A stretch of 64,000 bases of DNA from JAXLQL01 sp046331625 (GTDB taxonomy: Bacteria > Acidobacteriota > Terriglobia > Bryobacterales > Bryobacteraceae), in assembly GCA_046331625.1 (NCBI GenBank), contig JAXLQL010000001.1, positions 662,308-726,307 on the forward strand, given 5' to 3'. A program made the translations under genes and the position numbers. Numbering within the stretch: position 1 is the stretch's first letter; every line of letters starts with the position of its first letter. The notes beneath the pieces were generated by a model. The model was not told the DNA's origin. It did not search any database and saw nothing but the letters and a program-made list of their open reading frames with translations. This document shows, in pieces, positions 42,264 to 49,206 of this stretch.

Positions 42264-43601
42264 TCAGTGCGCTCCTTCGTGGGCCGCGGAGGGCCCGTGG
42301 TCAATCTCGCGATACATCAGGAGCAGGAACAGGATCCCGAGCGCGAGGTAGAGTCCCATGAAGCCGAGGAGCGTGAAGAGTCCGTTGCCCGCCGAAACGT
42401 GCGCCGAGGGTCCGTCGGCGGTGCGCATGAGTCCATAGATGAGCCATGGTTGGCGGCCGAGTTCCGCTGTCACCCAGCCGGCCGTGTTGGCGATGTAGGG
42501 GAACGGCAACATCAACATCAGGGCCCACAGGAGCGGCTTCGCGCCGAAAAGCCGGCCACGCCACAGCCACACGGAAGCGAGCGCCATGACGGCGATGAAG
42601 ATGGTCCCCAGGCCGACCATGATGTGGAACGTGTAGAACAGCAGCGGAATGTTGTCGGGCCATTGGTCGCGAGGATATTCGTTGAGTCCTTTGACTTGGG
42701 CCTGCCAGTTGTTCGTCGAGATCAGGCTCAGCACTCCGGGAACGGTGATCGGATTATCGAGGCGCTGGCGCTCGGTATCGGGCTGGCCGAGGATCGCCAT
42801 CGGCGCTCGCGACTCGGTGGCGAAGAGCCCCTCCATCGCGGCGAGTGTCAGAGGCTGATGGCGCGCCACCAGACGGCCCTGGGCGTCTCCTGTGGGGAAA
42901 GCCATCACGATGCTGGCAAGCAGTCCGCACGAAACACCGAGGCGCAGAAATGTTTCGGCGTAGCGATGCTCGCGTCCGGCGAGAAGGTAGAACGCGCCGA
43001 TCGAAGCCATCACCACGGAGGCCGTAACCACGGATCCCGTCATGGTGTGCGCGTACTGCCACCACGCCCAGGGATTGAGCATGAGGGCCCACCAGTCGTC
43101 GAGCAGGATTTCGCCTTTGGGTCCGAGGCGGTGGCCCACCGGATGCTGCATCCATGCGCCCGACACGACGATGAAGAAGCCCGAAAGCCACGAGCCCGTG
43201 AAGACGGCGACCGCGGCAAGCCAGTGTCCCATGCGCCCGAGCATGCGCTCACCGTAGAGCAGCAGCCCCAAGAACGTGGATTCGAGAAAGAACGAATAGA
43301 TGCCCTCCATGGCGAGCGTCTGGCCGATCACGCCTCCGGCGGCTTTCGAAAAGCGCGACCAGTTGGTGCCGAACTGGAACTCCATCGGGAGTCCGGTGAC
43401 CACGCCCATGGCGAAGTTGAGGCCGAAAATGCGGGTCCAGAAGCGGGCCGATTCGCCGTAGTGGTCATCGCCGGTCCAGAGATGCAGGGTCTTGAGGATG
43501 ACGATGAGCAGGGCGAGCCCCATCGTCAATTGCGGGAACAGGTAGTGATAGGTGATGGTGAAGGCGAAGTGAAGACGATGAACCGCTAACGCGGAGTCCA
43601 T
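42264..43601 (-). CDS. cydA: Cytochrome bd ubiquinol oxidase subunit I
   Basis: This 445-residue subunit holds the heme ligand His19 in LHFAFTITYHYLFPQLTMGL, the quinol-site region VVTGLPMEFQFGTNWSRFS, and LAMEGIYSFFLESTFLGLLLYGE. It ends with the conserved GRQPWLIYGLMRTADGPSAHVSAG block and a last membrane helix. The length fits the short Q-loop form of cyanide-insensitive-type oxidases. The complex reduces oxygen to water with electrons from quinol and holds hemes b558, b595 and d. An AGAAGG ribosome binding site precedes the ATG at 43601. No cydX-like gene or cydCD exporter is seen next to it. Confidence 0.96.
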   Translation of the reverse strand: MDSALAVHRLHFAFTITYHYLFPQLTMGLALLIVILKTLHLWTGDDHYGESARFWTRIFGLNFAMGVVTGLPMEFQFGTNWSRFSKAAGGVIGQTLAMEGIYSFFLESTFLGLLLYGERMLGRMGHWLAAVAVFTGSWLSGFFIVVSGAWMQHPVGHRLGPKGEILLDDWWALMLNPWAWWQYAHTMTGSVVTASVVMASIGAFYLLAGREHRYAETFLRLGVSCGLLASIVMAFPTGDAQGRLVARHQPLTLAAMEGLFATESRAPMAILGQPDTERQRLDNPITVPGVLSLISTNNWQAQVKGLNEYPRDQWPDNIPLLFYTFHIMVGLGTIFIAVMALASVWLWRGRLFGAKPLLWALMLMLPFPYIANTAGWVTAELGRQPWLIYGLMRTADGPSAHVSAGNGLFTLLGFMGLYLALGILFLLLMYREIDHGPSAAHEGAH

Positions 43602-43628
43602 ACCTTCTATTGTGTGATCTCGCCGCGG

Positions 43629-43820
43629 CTACTTGGCGTACTCGAAGTAGAAGGCATACACGGACTTCTCGAGCGCAGGTCCAGGCTTGGGGGTTTACGA
43701 GGAGCAGGCCAAGCCGCCCCGTCAGTTGGCCCGGTGGTTATATGGTGCGCCGTGGGCGGTCATTGAAAGTGCTCGAAGACGCTCGAGCGCAGTGCAGGCC
43801 CGGAGTTGACGAGGAGCATG
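43629..43820 (-). pseudogene. Two decayed duplicates of the threonine dehydratase gene 3' end
   Basis: The 272-base gap between cydA and the threonine dehydratase gene holds gene-end relics. Read on the minus strand, 43676-43629 translates ALEKSVYAFYFEYAK-stop, against ALEKSGYAFEHVK-stop at the true gene end. A second, shorter relic around 43761-43820 shares gtgctcgaag, gctcgagcgcag and gacgaggagca with the first relic and the real end. They look like successive tandem duplications that have decayed. Confidence 0.6.
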
Positions 43821-43873
43821 TTTGGCTTTCTCAGTTGCGGGACCGCGCAGTCATCGTATGATGCGCCTCGGGA

Positions 43874-45082
43874 TCACTTCACGTGCTCGAAGGCATACCC
43901 TGACTTCTCGAGCGCGCCCTTCAACTCGTCGACATGCACGGGACCACGCGTCTCCATCGTCACGTCAATCACCGTGTCACCGAGGTTGACGCCGTAGTAG
44001 GCGCGGTCGTGATTGGTTTCCACGATGTTCGCGTTCTGGGCGGCGATAACGGCGGAGAGCTTCATGAGCGCTCCCGGATGGTCAGGCAGATGGATGCGGA
44101 GGCGCACCATGCGGCCGTCTTTTACGAGGCCGCGCTCGATGATGCGCGAGAGCAGGGTAACGTCGATGTTGCCGCCGCAGACGAGCACGGCGACGCGGGC
44201 GTCTTTGAGCGAGGTCCGGTGGTGGAGCAGCGCGGCGAGGGCGGCGGCGCCGGCGCCTTCGGCGAGGGTCTTCTCGCGTTCGAGCAGCAGCAGGATAGCG
44301 CTCGCGATCTCTTCTTCCTCGACGGTGACCATCTCGTCCACGTAGCGGGCGATGAGCGGGAGCGTACGCTCGCCGGCGCGGCGTACGGCGATACCGTCGG
44401 CGATGGTGGTGGCAGAAGGCACCGTGACCGGGTGACCTGCCTTCACCGCTTCGATCATGGAAGGCAACCGCGCGGTCTGGACGCCCACCACGCGAATGCG
44501 CGGATTTGTTTCCTTGATGGCGCAGGCGATTCCGCCGAGCAAGCCGCCTCCGCCGATGGGAGCGACGATGGCGTCGATGAACGGATTCTGGTGGAGCAGT
44601 TCGAGTCCGATGGTTCCCTGCCCCGCGATCACGAGGTCGTCGTCAAAGGCGTGGACGAAGGTTGCGCCATCGCGCTGGCAGCGAGCGAGTGCTTCGGCAC
44701 AGGCTTCGTCGTAGTTCGCGCCGTGGAGCACCACTTCAGCGCCATATCCGGCCGTGGCCGAGACCTTGACGAGCGGCGTGTGGAGCGGCATGACGATCTG
44801 GGATCGGATGCCGAGCCGCGTGGCGTGGAAGGCGACTCCCTGAGCGTGATTTCCGGCCGAAGCGGCCACCACTCCACGTTCGCGTTCGGCGGGCGTGAGG
44901 GAGAGGAGGCGGTTGAGCGCCCCACGCTCCTTGAACGAGCCCGACATCTGGAGGTTCTCGAGCTTGAGGAAAATCTGGTTTCCGGTGACTGCGGAAAGCG
45001 TTCGGGAGTGGGCGCAGGGTGACTGGTAGATGGCGTCGCGAATGCGCCCGAGGGCCGCTTCGACGTCTTTGACGTGGAGCAA
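43874..45082 (-). CDS. ilvA: Threonine ammonia-lyase (dehydratase) with C-terminal ACT domain
   Basis: This 402-residue PLP enzyme has the lysine motif MSGSFKERGA with Lys51, the phosphate-binding IGGGGLLGGIA loop, and AASAGNHAQGVAFHA, which together identify the fold type II threonine/serine dehydratase family. Residues ~325-402 form an ACT-like regulatory domain (RLRIHLPDHPGALMKLSAVI). It deaminates threonine to 2-oxobutanoate, the first step of isoleucine synthesis, or acts catabolically like TdcB. The start is TTG at 45082; no better start is available without losing the conserved N-terminus. It is divergent from the ribosomal protein genes, with about 100 bases between. Confidence 0.93.
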   Translation of the reverse strand: MLHVKDVEAALGRIRDAIYQSPCAHSRTLSAVTGNQIFLKLENLQMSGSFKERGALNRLLSLTPAERERGVVAASAGNHAQGVAFHATRLGIRSQIVMPLHTPLVKVSATAGYGAEVVLHGANYDEACAEALARCQRDGATFVHAFDDDLVIAGQGTIGLELLHQNPFIDAIVAPIGGGGLLGGIACAIKETNPRIRVVGVQTARLPSMIEAVKAGHPVTVPSATTIADGIAVRRAGERTLPLIARYVDEMVTVEEEEIASAILLLLEREKTLAEGAGAAALAALLHHRTSLKDARVAVLVCGGNIDVTLLSRIIERGLVKDGRMVRLRIHLPDHPGALMKLSAVIAAQNANIVETNHDRAYYGVNLGDTVIDVTMETRGPVHVDELKGALEKSGYAFEHVK

Positions 45083-45122
45083 CTTCTGAGAATATCAAAC
45101 GGGCCGGTGAAGCCCGGACACC

Positions 45123-45132
45123 ATGGTATACT
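45123..45132 (+). promoter_or_regulatory. Extended -10 promoter element for rpmI-rplT
   Basis: The sequence atggtatact at 45123-45132 contains TATACT with TG one base upstream, an extended -10 element. It lies about 53 bases before the rpmI start. No good -35 is visible, as is common for extended -10 promoters. Confidence 0.45.
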
Positions 45133-45184
45133 GGAGCAGTTCGACTCTTGCCCCTACATTCGTAGGGAACTCAAGGACAACTCA

Positions 45185-45379
45185 ATGCCGAAGTTGAAGA
45201 CACACAAAGGGGCATCGAAGCGTTTCAAGAAGACCGCAACGGGCAAGATCAAGCGCCGGCATTCGTTCGCGCGCCACATCTTGACGTCGAAGCCCCGGTC
45301 CCGCAAGCGCAAGCTTGGCACAGGGACCACCGCCGATCCGGCCAATGAGCCGGCTTTGCGGAGCATGCTGCCCTACTAG
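45185..45379 (+). CDS. rpmI: 50S ribosomal protein L35 (bL35)
   Basis: MPKLKTHKGASKRFKKTATGKIKRRHSF is the canonical bL35 N-terminus, and the 64-residue length is normal. AAGGA lies seven bases before the ATG. The gene precedes rplT by 86 bases, the conserved pairing, but infC, usually just upstream, is not here: the upstream neighbour is the divergent threonine dehydratase gene. So the promoter must lie in the short divergent gap. Confidence 0.97.
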   Translation: MPKLKTHKGASKRFKKTATGKIKRRHSFARHILTSKPRSRKRKLGTGTTADPANEPALRSMLPY

Positions 45380-45465
45380 GGGGCGGTGCGGCGCCGGCTG
45401 GCTCTCAAGCACGTGCCTGACGGCCCGATTTAGAACCACGATCAAAAGGTGGAAAGGAGAAAAAC

Positions 45466-45822
45466 GTGCCTCGCGTAAAACGCGGTACAAATCGTACCGA
45501 CAGTCGAAAGAAAGTCCTCAAACAAGCCAAAGGCTACTTCCTCACGAAGGGCAAGCTGCATCGCTCTGCGCAGGAAGCAGTGGAAAAAGCGGGCCGTTAC
45601 GGATACGTCGGCCGGAAGCTGAAGAAGCGCAGCTACCGCTCGCTGTGGATCGTGCGCATCGGCGCGGCCTGCAAGAATCACGGGATTTCGTACTCGCGAT
45701 TCATGGACGGGCTGAAGAAGGCCGGGATCGAGCTGAACCGCAAGGTGCTGGCTGACATCGCGGCTACCGATGACAGCGCGTTCGTGGCGTTGATCGACAA
45801 GGCCAAAGCCGCCGTCGCGTAA
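45466..45822 (+). CDS. rplT: 50S ribosomal protein L20 (bL20)
   Basis: This 118-residue protein shows all bL20 signatures: MPRVKRGTNRTDSRKKVLKQAKGYF, YVGRKLKKRSYRSLWIVRIGAACKNHGISYSRFM and a C-terminal LADIAATDDSAFVALIDKAK. It binds 23S rRNA early in assembly, and in some bacteria represses its own operon. The start is supported by GAAAGGAGAA just upstream. It is followed nine bases later by the DUF4202 gene and not by pheST. Confidence 0.97.
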   Translation: MPRVKRGTNRTDSRKKVLKQAKGYFLTKGKLHRSAQEAVEKAGRYGYVGRKLKKRSYRSLWIVRIGAACKNHGISYSRFMDGLKKAGIELNRKVLADIAATDDSAFVALIDKAKAAVA

Positions 45823-45831
45823 TCGTCGCGC

Positions 45832-46386
45832 GTGGACCTCGAGCGGTTCGCCAAAGCCATCGCGGCCATCAATGCGCGCAACGCGGATGATCCGAACCGG
45901 ATCACCGTGGCGGGTGAGGTGCGCCCGAAGGAATTGGCGCATGCGGAGATGGTAACGGCGTGGGTTCGCCGGTTGCGTCCCGATGCGTCTGAGGCGCTGC
46001 TGTTGGCGGCGCGCGCGCATCATGTGCGGCGATGGGCGATTCCGCGGGCAAGCTATCCCGAGGGCCGGGTCGGCTATCTCGAGTGGCGTAAGGCGCTGCA
46101 GCAGATGCATGCGGCGGATTTGCGGAGCGTACTCGAAGGGCTGGGCTACGAGGAGGCGGTGATCGCGCGAGCGTGCGATATCGTGCGCAAGCGGGATTTG
46201 ACGCGGGATGCCGAGGTCCAGACGCTGGAAGACGCGGTGTGCATGGTGTTTCTCGAGACGCAGTATGAGGAGACGCTCGCGCGCATCGGGGAGGCGAAGA
46301 TGGCTGAGGTGCTCGAGAAGACGCTGCGGAAGATGAGCGCGGAAGGTCGACGGCTGGCGGCGGAGTGGGTCGCGGCGCGGGGTTGA
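45832..46386 (+). CDS. DUF4202-family protein
   Basis: This 184-residue protein starts with GTG nine bases after rplT. It matches the DUF4202 pattern: RPKELAHAEMVTAWVRRL, LAARAHHVRRWAIPRASYPEGRVGYLEWR and LEDAVCMVFLETQYEE. The AHHVRRW segment with its His pair and the later Glu/Asp residues suggest an all-helical, HD-like metal protein, but no activity is established to my knowledge. Its place directly behind rplT may mean co-transcription. Confidence 0.85.
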   Translation: MDLERFAKAIAAINARNADDPNRITVAGEVRPKELAHAEMVTAWVRRLRPDASEALLLAARAHHVRRWAIPRASYPEGRVGYLEWRKALQQMHAADLRSVLEGLGYEEAVIARACDIVRKRDLTRDAEVQTLEDAVCMVFLETQYEETLARIGEAKMAEVLEKTLRKMSAEGRRLAAEWVAARG

Positions 46387-46434
46387 CAAAGGAACATTCG
46401 TCCGCTCGTGCCATGCTCCCCTCTGGGCGCGAGA

Positions 46435-47388
46435 ATGTCTTCCGATACCGAGAAACCTATCATCTTCATTAGCTGCGGCCAAAGCACGAACGCTGAACGA
46501 GAACTCGGGCGCAAGATTTGCGACAAGGTTCGACAGCTAACTCAGTGTGAACCCTATTTCGCCGAGTATCAGTCGACGGTCGAGGGACTGAGCCGCGAGA
46601 TCCTCGGGACGCTGCATCGCGCTGCGGGTGTGATCTGCGTTATGCACAAGAGGGGTGTTATTGCTACTCCAACGGGCGACCCCATCATCCGCGGCTCCGT
46701 GTGGATCGAGCAAGAGATCGCAATTGTTGCGTTCATGAAGCAAGTTCTTGATCGCCCCAATCTGGAGATCCTGTTCTATGCCGAACGGGGCGTATCTCGC
46801 GAAGGCATTCGAACCGTGCTTCATCTGAATCCGAAGCTGGAATTCAATGATGGCGAAGAAGTCTTAGCTCACTTGGAGGAGGCACTCCCGAAGTTCAAGC
46901 CGAGCCCCTACTCTGCTTATGACCTCAAACCGTGGTTTGAGGTCGAGACGGTCTCCAATGACCCCTTCTCATCTGAGAGCCGCTTGTGGGCAGGCGTGGA
47001 AAACGTCGGCCAAGAGCCAGTGACGGACGTCAAGCTGACAGTCTGGGTTCCGCGTTTTCTCCTTGAAGTGAATCGTATGACGCGCCGCCAGATCGAGGCA
47101 CAAAACCGTGATGGATTCGGAGATGTGGATCCGAGCCCGCAAACACACAAGGACGAGACCTGGAAGAAACCTGATTCCACACCACTCCGCCCGGGTGGGC
47201 GACTCGAGCTCTCCCGCGTCACGCTATATGACTACTATTTTGAGACTGGTTCTCCTCCTCTCAACGGCCGGATGGGTTACGAGCTGATTTCCAGTAGCCT
47301 CAGTAAGAGAAAGAAGGACTCCCTGCGGATTCATGAATTGCCAAGGCGAGCGCGCTCGTCGGTAGCTTCACAAGATCGCCTGTACTGA
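46435..47388 (+). CDS. TIR-like domain protein with C-terminal beta-sandwich (candidate defence protein)
   Basis: This 317-residue protein has an N-terminal TIR/flavodoxin-like domain (~residues 8-155). IIFISCGQSTNAERELG forms the first strand and loop, YFAEYQSTVEGLSREIL follows, then GVICVMHKRG, and SVWIEQEIAIVAF places Glu94 four residues after Trp90, as in the catalytic Glu of NAD-cleaving TIR domains. Residues ~165-300 look like an Ig-like beta-sandwich (WAGVENVGQEPVTDVKLTVWVP, LRPGGRLELSRVTL). No signal or membrane segment. It stands alone. TIR proteins often act by NAD depletion or signal-nucleotide synthesis during anti-phage defence, but the sensing partner here is unknown. Confidence 0.68.
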   Translation: MSSDTEKPIIFISCGQSTNAERELGRKICDKVRQLTQCEPYFAEYQSTVEGLSREILGTLHRAAGVICVMHKRGVIATPTGDPIIRGSVWIEQEIAIVAFMKQVLDRPNLEILFYAERGVSREGIRTVLHLNPKLEFNDGEEVLAHLEEALPKFKPSPYSAYDLKPWFEVETVSNDPFSSESRLWAGVENVGQEPVTDVKLTVWVPRFLLEVNRMTRRQIEAQNRDGFGDVDPSPQTHKDETWKKPDSTPLRPGGRLELSRVTLYDYYFETGSPPLNGRMGYELISSSLSKRKKDSLRIHELPRRARSSVASQDRLY

Positions 47389-47422
47389 ACTCAAGCAGAT
47401 TGCACTTGATCAGCTAGGCCAG

Positions 47423-48910
47423 TCAGCGCCGGAAGAGCTTCGCTTTCGGTGTGAAGGTGACGCCTTCATCCAATGGGAACATCGGACGCGCACACCGCGT
47501 ATGCCCGAGGCTCTTCACATTCGCGCTCGTGGCCCCCGGAGCGTCCACATTCAAATACAGCGCCGCGGGACCCTCGAACATGTGGAACTGGCAGTGCGGC
47601 GACTTCACCACCACCGTGTCGAAATCGAGCGGATCCTGGCCGAGCGCATAGAACAACGACCGGTCATACAAACTCACCGCCTTGCTCGTCACGGTCAACA
47701 TGTAGTTGCCACTTTCGAGCAGCGCCGTGCGACCGCCGTCCCAAATGCTCCCGTGAGACTCGTTGCGGAAGCGCCCATCGGAAAGCATCCGCACCTGGCT
47801 CCGCAGCGGGACCTTAGTGAATCGCGGATCGAGTTGTCCGCCCAGTGTGACGTCAATGGTCGCGCCCACTCCCGCTCGGAATGCCGCGTCCACAGCAGCC
47901 GGATCGACGAACGGGATCAGCGCGGTGCGGCGGTATCCAGCCGCGATCATCGCCTCGAGGATCGCGCTCGAGTCTCCCGAAGCGCCGGAACTTGTCGCGT
48001 CGGCAGCGTCCACCAGCGCCACATGTCCCGTGCATTCGCTCGCAAGCCGGATGCTCTCGGCAAGCGGAGTCAGCGGTTGATACAGACGGTCGCGCATGGC
48101 CCAGAACTCGTTCGCAATGGCGATGGCCTCGCGCTCAGCGAGAGCGGCGTCGTCATCGGTGACGATGACCGAGTTCGAGCACAGGTCCGGCACGTCGGTG
48201 AACGGATTGCCGATGAACATGCCACCCGAGAGTCCGCGCGGACCATTCTCCACCGCAATCGCGTGCCGCACGCACTCGCCCCAACAGCCGGTTTGAGTGC
48301 GCAGTTCGGGGCCGCGGACGATCGCCGGAATGGCCACTCGCGCCGAGACGGGCTTCACCTCACCGCGCAGGATGCGCACCAACACGCGCGCCGAGCGCTC
48401 GCCGGTCTCGAAGAAATCGACATGCGGATACGTGTGATAGAGCACCACGGCGTCTGAATGCTCGAGGATCCGGTCGGTCAGGATCCCATGCAGATCGAGC
48501 GAAGTGACGATCGGCGTGCGCTCGCCCACGATCTTGCGTGTTTCGGCGAGCAGGTAGCCTTCCACGTCATGCTCGGTTTGCGCCGCCATGGCGCCGTGGA
48601 GCGAGAAGTAGATCGCGTCGACGTCTCGGGCGGCGCGCACGGCATCGAGGAATCCCGTGGCGATGCGGGCGAAGTCGGGGTCAGCTACGGTCCCGCCGGA
48701 TGTAATCGCGCGGGCGCTGAAGCCGGGGACGATGACGAGATCCGGGTGCTGGGCGAAGACGCTCAGCGCGCCGGCCACCTCGGAGCCGACTCCGCGATGC
48801 GCCGCCAGAAGGTCGTCGCCGGTGGAGATGGCGAAGTCGTCATAGCGGCCGAGGAACGGGTTGAATGAGGAGATTTCCTGCTTGCACTCGTTGATGAGAA
48901 TTCGGGGCAT
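47423..48910 (-). CDS. M81-family metallopeptidase (microcystinase C/MlrC-like)
   Basis: This 495-residue protein matches the M81/MlrC family across its length: MPRILINECKQEISSFNPF, FSLHGAMAAQTEHDVEGYLL, IVTSLDLHGILTDRILEHSDAVVLYHTYPHVDFFETG, VALVDAADATSSGASGDSS and a C-terminal PLDFDTVVVKSPHCQF. Asp and His residues in LDLHG and YPHVD are the likely metal ligands. MlrC degrades linearised microcystin in some sphingomonads, but most homologues act on unknown peptides or amides. The start at 48910 is chosen because the conserved family N-terminus begins there. No neighbouring microcystin-degradation genes exist. Confidence 0.88.
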   Translation of the reverse strand: MPRILINECKQEISSFNPFLGRYDDFAISTGDDLLAAHRGVGSEVAGALSVFAQHPDLVIVPGFSARAITSGGTVADPDFARIATGFLDAVRAARDVDAIYFSLHGAMAAQTEHDVEGYLLAETRKIVGERTPIVTSLDLHGILTDRILEHSDAVVLYHTYPHVDFFETGERSARVLVRILRGEVKPVSARVAIPAIVRGPELRTQTGCWGECVRHAIAVENGPRGLSGGMFIGNPFTDVPDLCSNSVIVTDDDAALAEREAIAIANEFWAMRDRLYQPLTPLAESIRLASECTGHVALVDAADATSSGASGDSSAILEAMIAAGYRRTALIPFVDPAAVDAAFRAGVGATIDVTLGGQLDPRFTKVPLRSQVRMLSDGRFRNESHGSIWDGGRTALLESGNYMLTVTSKAVSLYDRSLFYALGQDPLDFDTVVVKSPHCQFHMFEGPAALYLNVDAPGATSANVKSLGHTRCARPMFPLDEGVTFTPKAKLFRR

Positions 48911-48937
48911 GGGGCGATCTTGTAGCCTATCATCCGG

Positions 48938-48986
48938 CAAGTCACGGCGCTGACGCGCGCGCCAAGTCACGGCACTGACGCGCGGC
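48938..48986. repeat. Two tandem copies of a ~25-base direct repeat
   Basis: caagtcacggcgctgacgcg and caagtcacggcactgacgcg occur 25 bases apart in the gap upstream of the M81 gene, differing at one position across this stretch. No function is suggested. Confidence 0.6.
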
Positions 48987-49062
48987 CAAACGTTCGATTC
49001 GAGCAGTTGAAGCTCACAAAGCGCAGTTCCGAACGCCCTACCGCGTGCTGGTGCGTGCATCG

Positions 49063-49106
49063 ACAGCAGGACTGAAGTCCTGCGCTGGCTAAAGCCCGCC
49101 CTACAC
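49063..49106. repeat. Paired-hairpin interspersed repeat, copy 4 (diverged)
   Basis: agcaggactgaagtcctgcg followed by ctggctaaagcccgcccta keeps the order and loops of the paired-hairpin family with several changes, some compensatory in the first stem. It lies in the divergent gap between the M81 peptidase and DsbD genes. Confidence 0.75.
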
Positions 49107-49206
49107 GGCAAGGCAACTGCGGAGGCCGGAGCCGGCGTCGAGCTTCTGCATCCCGGGCGGGCCGAGCGGCGGGACTTTTGCGCCGGAAAGTGGCTATCGC
49201 TAGACT

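Noticed and set aside
42051..43589. 512-codon plus-strand open frame antisense to cydA/cydB
   Set aside because: It is antisense to strongly conserved oxidase genes and has a His/Glu/Arg-rich composition typical of reverse-strand frames in GC-rich DNA.
47423..48910. Microcystin degradation cluster
   Set aside because: Only an MlrC-type peptidase is present; no mlrA, mlrB or mlrD neighbour is seen, and the family is broad.
48938..48986. Possible CRISPR-like repeat
   Set aside because: Only two copies, with almost no spacer between them and no cas genes in the window.
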